DNA of 64,000 nucleotides from Bradyrhizobium elkanii USDA 76 (GTDB taxonomy: Bacteria > Pseudomonadota > Alphaproteobacteria > Rhizobiales > Xanthobacteraceae): contig NZ_CP066356.1 of the NCBI RefSeq assembly GCF_023278185.1, positions 186,001 to 250,000 on the forward strand, given 5' to 3'. The notes under the pieces were generated by a model. That model did no database searches. It was given only the letters and a program-made list of their open reading frames with translations, and was not told the DNA's origin. The translations under genes and the position numbers were made by a program. Positions 28,180 to 37,368 of this stretch are shown piece by piece. Within the stretch, counting starts at the first letter, position 1, and the number at the start of each line of letters is the position of its first letter.

Positions 28180-29097
28180 TCACTCCGGCAGCGGAATGAA
28201 CTCGTGTTCGTGCGGAACCTGCGCGAAACGGCCGGTTTTCCAGTCCTGTTTGGCCTGCTCGATCCGCTCCTTGGATGACGAGACGAAATTCCACCAGATG
28301 TGGCGCGGCCCTTCCAGGGCGTCGCCGCCGAGGAACATCATCCGGGTTGCCCGCAGCGTCTTCACGGTGATGCGGTCGCCGGGCCGGAAGATCAGGAGCC
28401 GCGGCCCCTCGTGGCGGTCGCCCGCGATTTCGACCTCGCCGTCGACGAGGTAGATCGCGCGCTCCTCGTGATCGGGGTCGAGCGGCACCGAGGTGCCGGC
28501 CTTCGCGGTCACTTCAGTGTAGAACCAGGGCGAGACCATGCTGACCGGCGAGGTGATGCCGAACGCCGAGCCCGCGATGATGCGCGCGGTGAAGTCGCGC
28601 TCGGAGATCATCGGCAGGTCGCCCGCACCATAATGCTGGAACGACGGCGCGATCTCCTCCTTGCCCGCAGGCAGCGCGATCCAGCTTTGCAGGCCGAGCA
28701 TCTTCTGGCCGTCGCGGCGCTGCACGTCGGGGGTGCGCTCGGAATGCGCGATGCCGCGGCCCGCGGTCATCAGGTTCATCGCGCCGGGCTGGATCTCCTG
28801 GATGTTGCCCTCGCTGTCGCGGTGCATGATGCTGCCGTCGAACAGATAGGTGACGGTGGCGAGCCCGATATGCGGATGCGGCCGCACGTCCATGCCCTTG
28901 CCGGCGAGATATTGCACGGGGCCGAAATGGTCGAAGAAGATGAAAGGCCCGACCATCTGGCGCTTGCCGTGCGGCAGCGCGCGGCGCACGGCAAAGCCGT
29001 CGCCGAGATCGCGGGTGCGTGGCACGATGATCAGATCCAGCGCGTCGCAGGTCTTGGGATCGCCGAGTTCGGGATCGGTCGAGGGCTGCCAGCTCAT
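28180..29097 (-). CDS. Pirin family cupin protein
   Basis: 305 residues; a bicupin of the pirin type that binds iron, with RPHPHIGLATVTYLFDG giving two of the histidine ligands in the N-terminal cupin, and the C-terminal cupin from about 190. Some pirins have quercetinase activity; others act as regulators. ATG at 29095-29097 follows AAGGAGTCCGAC. An upstream in-frame piece passes through the neighbouring palindrome and was rejected. Confidence 0.88.
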   Translation of the reverse strand: MSWQPSTDPELGDPKTCDALDLIIVPRTRDLGDGFAVRRALPHGKRQMVGPFIFFDHFGPVQYLAGKGMDVRPHPHIGLATVTYLFDGSIMHRDSEGNIQEIQPGAMNLMTAGRGIAHSERTPDVQRRDGQKMLGLQSWIALPAGKEEIAPSFQHYGAGDLPMISERDFTARIIAGSAFGITSPVSMVSPWFYTEVTAKAGTSVPLDPDHEERAIYLVDGEVEIAGDRHEGPRLLIFRPGDRITVKTLRATRMMFLGGDALEGPRHIWWNFVSSSKERIEQAKQDWKTGRFAQVPHEHEFIPLPE

Positions 29098-29137
29098 GTC
29101 GGACTCCTTAACAGTGGTGTAGCGATCATACTCCAAT

Positions 29138-29271
29138 CGTCGTCCCGGCCAAGCGAAGCGCGAGCCGGGACCCATAACCACAGGGCGCGGTGATTGAGCA
29201 GGCTGTGGCCGCGGCTTCGCCTAACAACGAAGCCTTGTGGTTATGGGTCCCTGCTTTCGCAGGGACGACGA
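29138..29271. repeat. Long intergenic palindrome (CGTCGTCCCGG type)
   Basis: CGTCGTCCCGG at the left and a matching CAGGGACGACG at the right, with GGGACCCATAACCACA pairing to TGTGGTTATGGGTCC inside. Between divergent pirin and GNAT genes. Related copy at 34524-34648. Confidence 0.85.
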
Positions 29272-29331
29272 CATACTTCTGGCGCGTGTGCGCGCGTGAT
29301 AACAGCGTAATCTTGGAAACCGGAGGTGCCG

Positions 29332-29907
29332 ATGGTTTCTCTGATCAAGCCAGGCGCAAGACTGCTGCGGGTCGATGGTCCCGTGATCGAGACCGCGCGG
29401 CTCATCCTGCGGCCGTGGCGCGCGTCCGATGTCGCTGAGAACACGAAAATGCTGTCCGATCCCGAGACGGCGCGCTTCATCACGCCGGATCATCAGCCGG
29501 TCACCTCGGAGCTGAAGGGCTGGCGCAACGCCGCCGTCATCTCCGGCCATTGGGCGCTGTATGGTTTCGGCATGTTCGCGGTCGAGGAGAAGCCTTCCGG
29601 CCGCTACATCGGCCGCGTCGGTCCGTATTTTCCGCCGGAATGGCCCGGCTTCGAGGTCGGCTGGGGCATTGCCAAAGAGCAGCGCGGCAAGGGCTACGCG
29701 GTGGAGGCGGCGCGGGCCGCGATCGATTGGGTATTCGACAACTTCACGGTCGACCGCATCATCCATTGCATCGATCCGGCCAACGTCGCCTCGCAGGCGG
29801 TGGCGCGGCGACTCGGCGCGGTCAACGAGGCGCCGGGCAGGCTCGAGGGCGATGTGGTCGATATCTGGGTGACGACACGCCAGCGCTGGCAGCGTGAGCG
29901 ATCTTGA
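29332..29907 (+). CDS. GNAT-family N-acetyltransferase (RimJ/RimL type)
   Basis: 191 residues with the Acetyltransf_3 pattern: ETARLILRPWRASD near the start, GWGIAKEQRGKGYAVEAARA as the acetyl-CoA loop, and DRIIHCIDPANVASQAVARRLGA. Start is ATG 29332 with CGGAGG five bases upstream. Its last 14 bases overlap the membrane AraC gene, so the two are translationally linked. The acceptor is unknown. Confidence 0.88.
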   Translation: MVSLIKPGARLLRVDGPVIETARLILRPWRASDVAENTKMLSDPETARFITPDHQPVTSELKGWRNAAVISGHWALYGFGMFAVEEKPSGRYIGRVGPYFPPEWPGFEVGWGIAKEQRGKGYAVEAARAAIDWVFDNFTVDRIIHCIDPANVASQAVARRLGAVNEAPGRLEGDVVDIWVTTRQRWQRERS

Positions 29908-31012
29908 AAAACCACCTCCGACCGACGATTGTTCGGCGATGACATCGGCTGCTTCAGATTGGGCCGCACTTGAACTCTGCCTGCGCAGCGCCAGCGTGGC
30001 GCTGCTGCTGGTGCTTGCCGCCTTGCTGCTCACTGATTTTCGCAAGGCGCTGTCCGGGCGCCTTGCGGCCGCTTTCGCGCTCGGCGCGGCCGCACATGCG
30101 GTGACCGCGTCGATCGGTGCCGGGCCACCGGTCTCGGACTGGCATGCGCCGCTGATCGCGCTCTCGACCGGCGATATCGTGGTGTTCTGGCTGTTCACGC
30201 GCGCGCTGTTCGATGACGCGTTTGTGCTGCGCTGGTGGCACGGCCTGATCTGGGCCGCGGTCGTGGCCTACAGCTTCGTCAGTTGCATGTGGATTGCACC
30301 CGCCGGTCACGCGCGGATCGCGATCATCATGGTCAATTCGCTCACGCTCGTCTTCGTTGCGCTCGCGGTGGCGCAAACCATCGGATCATGGTCGGCGGAT
30401 CTGGTCGAGCGCCGCCGCCGTGCCCGCGTCTTCATCGTCGCCGCGTCTGCGCTCTACGGCGGATTCAATGCGCTGCTTCAGATTGCCTATGCCGGCAGCC
30501 GCGTGACAGTGGAATGGGCCAACCTGATGAACGCGGCCGTGCTCACCGCCATCGTGGCCGCAATCACCTGGGCGATGATGCGCGTCGACGGCGCCGACCT
30601 GTTCACGGTGCCGGCAGAGGCCGTCGTGCTGACGAAGCCGGCTGCGGCCGAGGAGGCGGCCGACCGCAAGCTGGTCGATGCCCTGATGCGGCTGATGGCG
30701 GACGAGCGGATCTATCGCCACGACAACGTCACGATCGGCACGCTGGCGACCCGGTTGAAGATTCCCGAATATCGCCTCAGGCGGCTGATCAACCACCGGC
30801 TCGGCTATCGCAACTTTAATGTTTTCCTCAACAACCACCGGATCGAGGAAGCCAAGGCGGCGCTCGCCGACCCCGCGCAGGCCGAGGTCCCGGTCATCAC
30901 CATCGCGATGGACGCCGGCTTCCAGTCGCTCGGCCCCTTCAACCGCGCCTTCAAGGCGACGACTGGCGTGACGCCGACTGAGTATCGGAAGCTGAAGGCA
31001 AGCACCGCTTGA
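29894..31012 (+). CDS. Membrane-bound AraC-family transcriptional regulator
   Basis: 372 residues. Seven hydrophobic segments fill about 23-225, then an AraC HTH at about 270-365 (MDAGFQSLGPFNRAFKATTGVTP carries the second helix-turn-helix; SLGPFNRAFK is diagnostic). It is thus a transmembrane sensor whose DNA-binding domain faces the cytoplasm. The ligand is unknown. Overlaps the GNAT gene by 14 bases. Confidence 0.85.
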   Translation: MSDLEKPPPTDDCSAMTSAASDWAALELCLRSASVALLLVLAALLLTDFRKALSGRLAAAFALGAAAHAVTASIGAGPPVSDWHAPLIALSTGDIVVFWLFTRALFDDAFVLRWWHGLIWAAVVAYSFVSCMWIAPAGHARIAIIMVNSLTLVFVALAVAQTIGSWSADLVERRRRARVFIVAASALYGGFNALLQIAYAGSRVTVEWANLMNAAVLTAIVAAITWAMMRVDGADLFTVPAEAVVLTKPAAAEEAADRKLVDALMRLMADERIYRHDNVTIGTLATRLKIPEYRLRRLINHRLGYRNFNVFLNNHRIEEAKAALADPAQAEVPVITIAMDAGFQSLGPFNRAFKATTGVTPTEYRKLKASTA

Positions 31013-31089
31013 TCCGCCCCCTTCTCTTCCGAAGGGGGCGGACAGCGGCTCATCCGACCGCGACGTTGCGTACCGGTGGTATCGTCCAG

Positions 31090-31215
31090 GTGCACCATCG
31101 CGTAGTCCTCCGGCGTTCCGGTGCGATAGATGCGCCCCAAAATCCAGACGATGCTGGTCGGCGATTTGTATTCCTTGACGCCAGCGGTGATTGCCTGGCG
31201 TCGGCTGATAATCAT
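31090..31215 (-). pseudogene. DUF1254 protein remnant
   Basis: Minus-strand reading starts MIISRRQAITAG (a signal-peptide-like start) and continues EYKSPTSIVWILGRIYRTG then TPEDYAMVH, which matches the centre of DUF1254 proteins (IVW.LGR.Y.TGTPEDY). After that homology stops and no rest of the gene is present. The N-terminus is joined to an internal part, so it is a deleted relic. Confidence 0.6.
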
Positions 31216-31249
31216 GGAAAAGGCTCTTGCTCGCCATCGCCGATTGGCT

Positions 31250-31263
31250 TTGATCATAATCAA
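31250..31263. promoter_or_regulatory. Perfect FNR/FixK palindrome
   Basis: TTGAT-CATA-ATCAA, exact consensus and fully symmetric. Its centre lies 146 bases before the ATG of the small secreted protein (31403) and 41 bases before the ATG of the DUF1254 relic on the other strand. Likely bound by an FNR/FixK-type regulator under low oxygen. Confidence 0.65.
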
Positions 31264-31402
31264 TAGTTTGGAGCGGCGTCGGAAGGGGGGAAGTCGCGAC
31301 GGTCAAGCAGCACCGCTTGACACAGGTCAACGGTCTCATCGCCCTGAGCGCCTAAACAGGTCCAGTTCATTCAGTTCTGATTGCAGACTAAGGGATCATT
31401 CT

Positions 31403-31747
31403 ATGAAACGATTTTCGCTGATGATTGCCATCATTGCCGCAATGACGACGACTGGCGCGTCCGCCCAGTCCGCCAATCTCACCGGTACTTACCAGTGCGT
31501 GCAGGGCTGCCATGGCGGCCTGCTGGCCTACGTCACGCAGAACGGGGCCGAACTCAACATGGTGACCGAGGCCGGCGTGGCGTCGCGCGCGTGGCCGGAT
31601 TGGTTCTCTCCCGCCAGCCGCATCTGGATCGAAGCTTTCAACATCGGCGCCGTCTACACGCCTGACGGCATGACGATCCAGTTCGACAACGGGACCATCT
31701 GGCAACGCTTCGTGCCGCCACCTGCGCCCCTCAGCCGACGTGGGTAA
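31403..31747 (+). CDS. Small secreted protein of unknown function
   Basis: 114 residues. A signal peptide (MKRFSLMIAIIAAMTTTGASA) precedes a mature part with NLTGTYQCVQGCHGGLLAYVTQNG, including two cysteines in CVQGC that may form a disulfide, and a beta-rich remainder. The pattern 'GTYxCVxGCxGG' and later 'IxFDNGTIWxR' suggests a small beta-barrel; I do not recognise a named family. Start ATG 31403 follows AAGGGATCATTCT. A FixK box lies 140 bases upstream. Confidence 0.7.
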   Translation: MKRFSLMIAIIAAMTTTGASAQSANLTGTYQCVQGCHGGLLAYVTQNGAELNMVTEAGVASRAWPDWFSPASRIWIEAFNIGAVYTPDGMTIQFDNGTIWQRFVPPPAPLSRRG

Positions 31748-31777
31748 AGAGTCTGGGGGGCAGGGTCGCATCACGCC

Positions 31778-32413
31778 ATGACAAGCCTGGATTTCACTGC
31801 GCCCGATATCGGGTTCATGCAGCGCTGCGTCTCGCTGGCACATTCGGGAATGGCAAAGGGAGAATATCCCTTTGCCGCGGTGATCAGCCGGAAAGGCCGG
31901 TTCGTCTGCGAGGCCCACAACATGGTTCGGTGTGAAGGCGATGTGACCAGACATGCCGAAATGGTCGCCTTGTCCGAAGCACAAAGAACGCTGAAAACGA
32001 CCAGTCTCGAGGATTGCACGCTCTATTCGACGGTCGAGCCCTGCGCGATGTGCGCCTATGCGATTCGCGAAAGCAGGGTGGGAAGGGTGATCTCCGGCCT
32101 GCGGTCGCCGGTGATGGGCGGCCATTCCAGATGGGATATCCTGACGGACAGCGGCCTGTCATCGATCATGCCGGAAGTCTTCGCCACGCCGCCGACGATC
32201 CAGCTTGGATGCCTCTATGACGAGGTGCAGGAGGCCTTCCGGAAGCGGCATCCATTCGCCTGGAGGGTCATCGAGGCGCGAAGGATATTTGTCGGGGGTC
32301 CCGAACAGGGTGATGGGGAGCGTAGCACCGCTCCCGCGGCCGGTTTCGATCTGGAGCGGCGCCTTGTGTCCTGGGTCCGGTCGCGCATCCTCGACCGGCT
32401 TTGGCGAGGGTGA
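31778..32413 (+). CDS. Cytidine/deoxycytidylate deaminase family protein (nucleoside deaminase)
   Basis: 211 residues. The zinc motif is HAE (His59, Glu61) and PCAMC (Cys89, Cys92), as in guanine/tRNA adenosine deaminases (TadA-like). Residues after about 165 form a tail not typical of TadA, so a guanine deaminase or other base deaminase is more likely than the essential tRNA enzyme. Separate from its neighbours by 30-150 bases. Confidence 0.82.
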   Translation: MTSLDFTAPDIGFMQRCVSLAHSGMAKGEYPFAAVISRKGRFVCEAHNMVRCEGDVTRHAEMVALSEAQRTLKTTSLEDCTLYSTVEPCAMCAYAIRESRVGRVISGLRSPVMGGHSRWDILTDSGLSSIMPEVFATPPTIQLGCLYDEVQEAFRKRHPFAWRVIEARRIFVGGPEQGDGERSTAPAAGFDLERRLVSWVRSRILDRLWRG

Positions 32414-32569
32414 TGTCGAATTATATGTCGTTGTAGTCACAAGAGGATTTTGAAATCGGCGAGCCGTTCCGGTTTCTCGGCCAAGCCGATTTCCAGATTC
32501 GGCGAGCGCTTCCCGGCGCCCCGCCGCTTCCTGCGGCCACGCGCCCAATGCGCCATGCCGGAGGATCCC

Positions 32570-33997
32570 GTGACCCATCGAAAGCTCTTTCTCATTCTCG
32601 CCGCCGCCACCGCTTGCGGTGCGTTGGCGCTGTCCGTCGCCCGCGCCCGCGATGTGCCTGAGGTCGCGACCGGGTTTGTCGCCAATGTCATCTGCTCGGA
32701 GACCTTCGTCAGCGGGCTCGACCCGAAGCGAAACCTGGCCGAGACCACGGACGCGATGCCGGGGGCCGGCCCGATCACCTGGGCGATGGACACCAAGGTC
32801 GACCGCCAGCGCAAGGACGTCACCGTGACGCTGTTCGGGTTTGGCCGCAGCCATGCGGTCTATCGCGAAGGGGTTGGCTGCACGCTCGAACATGGCGAGG
32901 CGTTGGCCGATGGCCGGCTTTCGCCGTTGAAGCCACAGGCCGCGCTGCTGCCTGAGATCGCCGGTCCTGGGCTCGTCGCGCCACAAAGCCCGCAGCTTGC
33001 GGCTGCGCTCGACCGCGCCTTTGCCGAGCCCGCGGAGGCGCCATTCCGCCACACTCGCGCTGTCGTCGTGATGAAGGACGACCGCATCGTCGCCGAGCGT
33101 TACGCCGACGGCATCGGCACCGACACGCCGCTGCTCGGTTTCTCCGCGACCAAATCGGTGATCTCGGCGCTGATCGGAATCCTCGTCCGCGAGGGCAGGC
33201 TGACGCGCGACCAGCCGGTCCCGATCGCGGCCTGGCAGAATCCCGACGATCCGCGCCACGCGATCACGGTCGACGAGCTGTTGCGCCACACCGCGGGCCT
33301 CGCGCTCGGCAGCTCGCTGCAGGCGTCGCTGGCATCCGTGCTCGAGCCGGTCAATCGCATGAAGTTCATGGAATCGGATATGGCCGCCTTTGCCGAGCGC
33401 GCTCCGCTGGAGAGCGCGCCCGGCCGGGTCTGGAATTATCACGACGGCAACTACCTGATCCTCTCGCACCTGATCCGCAACGCCGCCGGCGGGCGCGCGG
33501 CTGACGTGATGCGCTTCGCGCGTGAGGAGCTGTTCGGACCGCTCGGCATGCGCAATGTCGTGATGCAGTTCGATGCTGCGGGCACGCCGGAAGGATCGGG
33601 CGCGATGATGGCGAGCGCGCGCGACTGGGCGCGGTTCGGCCAGCTCTACCTCGATGACGGCGTGGCGGGGGGCAAGCGCATCCTGCCTGAAGGCTGGGTC
33701 AGGTACTCCGCATCGCCGACGCCGCACGCCTGGGTCGGCATCGGCGCGGGGTTCTGGACCAATCTCGGCGACAGCTTTGGCGCCCACTACCGTGTCGAGC
33801 ACGGCTGGCCGCGTGATGCCTTCTTCGCCAAGGGCACGATCGGGCAATATGTGATTATCGTGCCGTCACAGCGACTCGTCATCGTCCGCCTCGGCCGCTC
33901 GCCGAACATGCCGCCCGAGGCGGACGGCGTGTTCGATCTGGTCCGTGACGTCGTCACAGCGACGTCTGCAAGCGCGCGGCTCGCGGGCGGCAATTGA
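32570..33997 (+). CDS. Secreted beta-lactamase-fold serine hydrolase
   Basis: 475 residues. N-terminal signal anchor THRKLFLILAAATACGALAL, then a long N-terminal region of unknown role and a beta-lactamase fold with SATK (Ser192, Lys195) and WNYHDGNY in the YxN position. Start is GTG 32570, with GGAGG five to six bases upstream; an ATG at 32555 lacks this. Probably periplasmic esterase/DD-peptidase-like; substrate unknown. Not adjacent to the similar enzyme at 18179. Confidence 0.83.
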   Translation: MTHRKLFLILAAATACGALALSVARARDVPEVATGFVANVICSETFVSGLDPKRNLAETTDAMPGAGPITWAMDTKVDRQRKDVTVTLFGFGRSHAVYREGVGCTLEHGEALADGRLSPLKPQAALLPEIAGPGLVAPQSPQLAAALDRAFAEPAEAPFRHTRAVVVMKDDRIVAERYADGIGTDTPLLGFSATKSVISALIGILVREGRLTRDQPVPIAAWQNPDDPRHAITVDELLRHTAGLALGSSLQASLASVLEPVNRMKFMESDMAAFAERAPLESAPGRVWNYHDGNYLILSHLIRNAAGGRAADVMRFAREELFGPLGMRNVVMQFDAAGTPEGSGAMMASARDWARFGQLYLDDGVAGGKRILPEGWVRYSASPTPHAWVGIGAGFWTNLGDSFGAHYRVEHGWPRDAFFAKGTIGQYVIIVPSQRLVIVRLGRSPNMPPEADGVFDLVRDVVTATSASARLAGGN

Positions 33998-34124
33998 CCG
34001 GCATGTCACACAACACCCGCGCGATCGTGAATTGAATCTTGGCCTCCGGAATTTTCTGATGCTGTGGCGCATCTCGCGAGGAGGCGCCATAGTTTCTTGA
34101 AGCACGCGTCAGCCGGAGACCATC

Positions 34125-34415
34125 ATGCCGAAAGCCTACTGGATCGTGCACGTCACGGTTCACGATGAAGCCCGCTATCCCGAATATCTCGCCGCCGCGA
34201 TGCCGGTGTTCGCCAGATACGGCGCCAATTTCATCGTGCGCAACGGCCCCTATGAGGTGATGGAAGGCGCAACGCGCCAGCGCAACTTCGTCATCGAATT
34301 CAAGGATCGCGCCACTGCGATGGAATGCTACACCTGCCCCGACTATCAGGCCGCGAAGGCGATCCGGCAGAAATATTCAGAGGGGGATTTCGTGATTATC
34401 GATGGAGCGGAGTAG
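34125..34415 (+). CDS. DUF1330 domain protein
   Basis: 96-residue dimeric ferredoxin-like (alpha/beta-barrel) protein: KAYWIVHVTVHDEARYPEY, GANFIVRNGPYEVMEG and NFVIEFKDRATAMECY are DUF1330 signatures. Cytoplasmic, function unknown. ATG 34125. Confidence 0.85.
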   Translation: MPKAYWIVHVTVHDEARYPEYLAAAMPVFARYGANFIVRNGPYEVMEGATRQRNFVIEFKDRATAMECYTCPDYQAAKAIRQKYSEGDFVIIDGAE

Positions 34416-34422
34416 GACGCGC

Positions 34423-34460
34423 CGTCATTCCGGGGCATGCGAAGCATGAGCCCGGAATCC
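34423..34460. repeat. Short intergenic palindrome (CGTCATTCCGGG type)
   Basis: CGTCATTCCGGGGCATGCG continues to CATGAGCCCGGAATCC; short copy of the 51768 element, just after the DUF1330 gene. Confidence 0.65.
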
Positions 34461-34523
34461 ATTTCGCCACGCGGGCGATGACACCGCGCTGTTTGACTTC
34501 TTGAATTACGACGCATCCCCGCC

Positions 34524-34648
34524 GTCGTCGTCCCGGCGAAGGCCGGGACCCATTACCCCAAATGAGACTTGTTGCGCGACGCTGGGGCCACGATCCCGTT
34601 CATGATCAAATGCGGTGGTTATGGGTCCTGGCTTTCGCCAGGACGACA
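34524..34648. repeat. Intergenic palindrome (CGTCGTCCCGG type), second copy
   Basis: CGTCGTCCCGGCGAAGGCC near the left pairs with GGCTTTCGCCAGGACGAC-like sequence on the right; GGGACCCAT pairs with ATGGGTCC. Between the convergent DUF1330 and PrpD genes; related to 29138-29271. Confidence 0.8.
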
Positions 34649-34688
34649 GCTGTGGGCGTGGCGTGCAGCCTGCGCCTCGACGGCCTGC

Positions 34689-36059
34689 TTACTGCCTTCC
34701 CAGCTGCGTCGCCTTCTCCACGCGGTCGAAGCGCTCCAGCGTCAGGATGGCGTCGGCGAGCTGGTCGGCGCGCTTGTCGAGCACCGGGCGGGCCAGCGTC
34801 AAGAACTTCTGCTGCATCGCCATTGCGTCGGGGAACGAGGTCGGCTCGCCGGAGGGATCGGCATAGAGGCGCTCATGGGTGCCGTCGTCTGTCGTGATCG
34901 AGACGCGGGCGCCGAACGGATGGGTGCGGCCGATCTCAAGGCGGTCGTCCTGCACCACGTCGAACTTGTCGGCGAGCGCGTCGATGGCCGCATCGCCCAG
35001 CCGGTCGTAATCGTCCCAGCCGAAATGGCCCTGGTCGAGCGCGATCGCGCCGGTGAAGAACATCGAGAACTGGCCGCCGACCACCGAGGTCGGGTGGCGC
35101 TTGGTGGCGGCGTCGCCGGTCAGCGTGATGCCGTTGCGGTGCAGGCCGATCTCGACCTTCCTGATCTGGTCCGGCGTCAGATTGTGCTCGCGCCGCATCG
35201 CGATCAGCGCGTCGATCGCAGCGTGGGTGTAGCGGCAGCTCGGATACGGCTTCACGCCGATCTTCAGCGTCTCATAGGTGCTGCCGAGTCCGGCCACCGC
35301 CTTGTCCGGATGCGCATCGTCGCTGTAGCCGACCAGCAGGCCGTGCTTGCCCTCGACCGCCTCGCTCGAGCCGATGAAGTCGTTGCGCGCCAGGGTCGCG
35401 GCGATCACGCCGTTCATCGCGGCGGCGCCGACCTGGTAGCGCTTGTTCCAGGCGCCGTTGACCAGGAATTGCAGCGAGCCCGCGGCCTGGCTGCCGGAGA
35501 CGCCGAACGCGGAAATGATCTGATCCTTCGACAGCCCGAACAGCTTGGCTGCCGCCGCGGCGGCGCCATAGGTGCCGGCGGTCGCGGTCGGGTGGAAGCC
35601 GCGGGCGTAATGCGAGGTCGGGTCGAGTGCGTTGCCGAGCCGGCAGCACACTTCATAGCCGGCGACGATCGCCGTCAGCACGTCGCGGCCGGAGGCGCCG
35701 ACCATCTCGCCGACCGCGAACGCGGCGGGCACCACCGGTGCGCTCGGATGCAGCGAGGAATCGGCGTGGGTGTCGTCGAAATCGAGCGAATGGCCGAGCG
35801 CACCGTTAAGCAGCGCCGCGACTGCCGGAGTCCAGGTCTTGGTGTCGCCGAACACGGTGGCCTCGCCCTTGCCGTCGAGCGCCAGCGCCTCCAGCATCTT
35901 CATCAGCGATGGCGTCGATTCCGCATCGCGCCGGGCGCGGATGGCGCTGCCGAGAAAATCCAGCGTCAAAACCTTGGCGCGCTCCAGCACCTCCGGCGGA
36001 ATGTCGGAATATTTCAGGTCGGCGACATAGGCGGCGAGCGTTGCGGTTTCGTGGGCCAT
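34689..36059 (-). CDS. MmgE/PrpD family protein
   Basis: 456 residues of the PrpD fold (2-methylcitrate dehydratase, cis-aconitate decarboxylase relatives). Signatures are LTLDFLGSAIRARRDAEST and HSLDFDDTHADSSLHPSAPV near the start, then GFHPTATAGTYGAAAAAAKLF. In this group the true substrate is often unknown; no prpC or prpB adjoins, so methylcitrate metabolism is not supported. ATG at 36057-36059 after TTGAGGAAACACG. Confidence 0.88.
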   Translation of the reverse strand: MAHETATLAAYVADLKYSDIPPEVLERAKVLTLDFLGSAIRARRDAESTPSLMKMLEALALDGKGEATVFGDTKTWTPAVAALLNGALGHSLDFDDTHADSSLHPSAPVVPAAFAVGEMVGASGRDVLTAIVAGYEVCCRLGNALDPTSHYARGFHPTATAGTYGAAAAAAKLFGLSKDQIISAFGVSGSQAAGSLQFLVNGAWNKRYQVGAAAMNGVIAATLARNDFIGSSEAVEGKHGLLVGYSDDAHPDKAVAGLGSTYETLKIGVKPYPSCRYTHAAIDALIAMRREHNLTPDQIRKVEIGLHRNGITLTGDAATKRHPTSVVGGQFSMFFTGAIALDQGHFGWDDYDRLGDAAIDALADKFDVVQDDRLEIGRTHPFGARVSITTDDGTHERLYADPSGEPTSFPDAMAMQQKFLTLARPVLDKRADQLADAILTLERFDRVEKATQLGRQ

Positions 36060-36222
36060 CGTGTTTCCTCAATTTTGCGGCGCAGGGTAGGCGGGCAGGT
36101 CAGGCCTTTCAAGCCACCTTGCCGCCGCGGGCAGCTGCCATGCTCCAGATCGGTTAGCTTCAGGTCGGTTTAGCTTCAAGTCATGTAACACGGGCCTTTC
36201 CTTTGATTGCGGATCACGGTGC

Positions 36223-37362
36223 ATGAGGACCTTCGCAAAACGCATGTTCGACCAGCTCTGGGCTCGCAAGACGCAGCTGGCGCTGGCGGTCCGGATCGCG
36301 TCCGCCGGCGTCGCGGCCTATACCATCGCGTTGGCGCTCAACCTGATGCTGCCGCTCTGGGCGGTGCTGACCTCGCTGATCGTGACGCAAATGAGCGTCG
36401 GCCGCTCGCTGAAGGCCAGCCGCGATTACATGCTCGGCACCATCGGCGGCGCCGTCTATGGCGGCGCGATCGCGGTTTTGATCCCGCATTCCGGCGAGGG
36501 CAGCCTGCTGGCGCTGCTGGTGCTGGCGATCGTGCCGCTGGCCTTCATCGCCGCGCTCAATCCGAGCCTGAACTCGGCGACCGTGACGGCGGTGATCGTG
36601 CTGCTGCTGCCGACGATGCATCACTCCAATCCGCTGGATTCCGCGATCGACCGCGTCCTCGAGGTGACGGTCGGCGCGCTCACCGGGCTTCTGATCTCGT
36701 TCCTGGTGCTGCCGTCGCGCGCGGTCAGCCAGATCAGGGTCAATGCATCGAACCTGCTGGAGCTGCTCTCGGCGGCGTTCGCCGAATTGCTCGCCGGCCT
36801 GACCCGCGGCCTCGACAACGACGCGCTGCACCGGATCCAGGACGGCATCGGCACCGCGGTGACCAATCTGCACGCGACCGGCCTCGAGGCCGAACGCGAG
36901 CGCTCGATGCATCTGTCGTCGGGGCCGGATACAGGCCCGTTGCTGCGGACCATCCAGCGGCTGCGGCACGACGTCGTGATGATCGGGCGCGCCTGTGTGG
37001 TGCCGCTGCCGGCCGATATCCAGGCGAGGCTGGCGCGGCCATTGGCCGACGTCAGCAAAGCGATCGTGACTTACATGGTGGCGGTCGCGACCGCTCTGCG
37101 CGCCGGCAGCGGCCCGGCCGACATGGCACCGGTCGATGCCGCGCTGCATGCCTATAGCGAGGAGGTCGCCGCTGTCCGCACGGACGGCCTGATCCGCGGC
37201 CTGCCGGTCGATGCCGCCGAGCGCTTCTACGCGCTCGGCTTCTCGCTCGACCAGATGCGGCAGAATCTCAACGACCTCAAGCGCTGCCACGGCAATTGGT
37301 GCACCAACGCCGACGCTTCCGAGAAGATCGTCGCCGACACGCCGGAGAAGAGCGCGGCTTGA
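36223..37362 (+). CDS. FUSC-family aromatic-acid exporter-like membrane protein
   Basis: 379 residues. Four to five hydrophobic segments (about 25-155) in the FUSC / fusaric-acid-resistance (or aromatic acid exporter AaeB) style, followed by a long cytoplasmic helical region (about 175-340) of the family. Likely an efflux component; partner proteins are not adjacent. ATG 36223. Confidence 0.8.
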   Translation: MRTFAKRMFDQLWARKTQLALAVRIASAGVAAYTIALALNLMLPLWAVLTSLIVTQMSVGRSLKASRDYMLGTIGGAVYGGAIAVLIPHSGEGSLLALLVLAIVPLAFIAALNPSLNSATVTAVIVLLLPTMHHSNPLDSAIDRVLEVTVGALTGLLISFLVLPSRAVSQIRVNASNLLELLSAAFAELLAGLTRGLDNDALHRIQDGIGTAVTNLHATGLEAERERSMHLSSGPDTGPLLRTIQRLRHDVVMIGRACVVPLPADIQARLARPLADVSKAIVTYMVAVATALRAGSGPADMAPVDAALHAYSEEVAAVRTDGLIRGLPVDAAERFYALGFSLDQMRQNLNDLKRCHGNWCTNADASEKIVADTPEKSAA

Positions 37363-37368
37363 GACGAG

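Noticed and set aside
34689..36059. Methylcitrate pathway enzyme PrpD proper
   Set aside because: No prpB or prpC neighbours; the family includes enzymes with other substrates.
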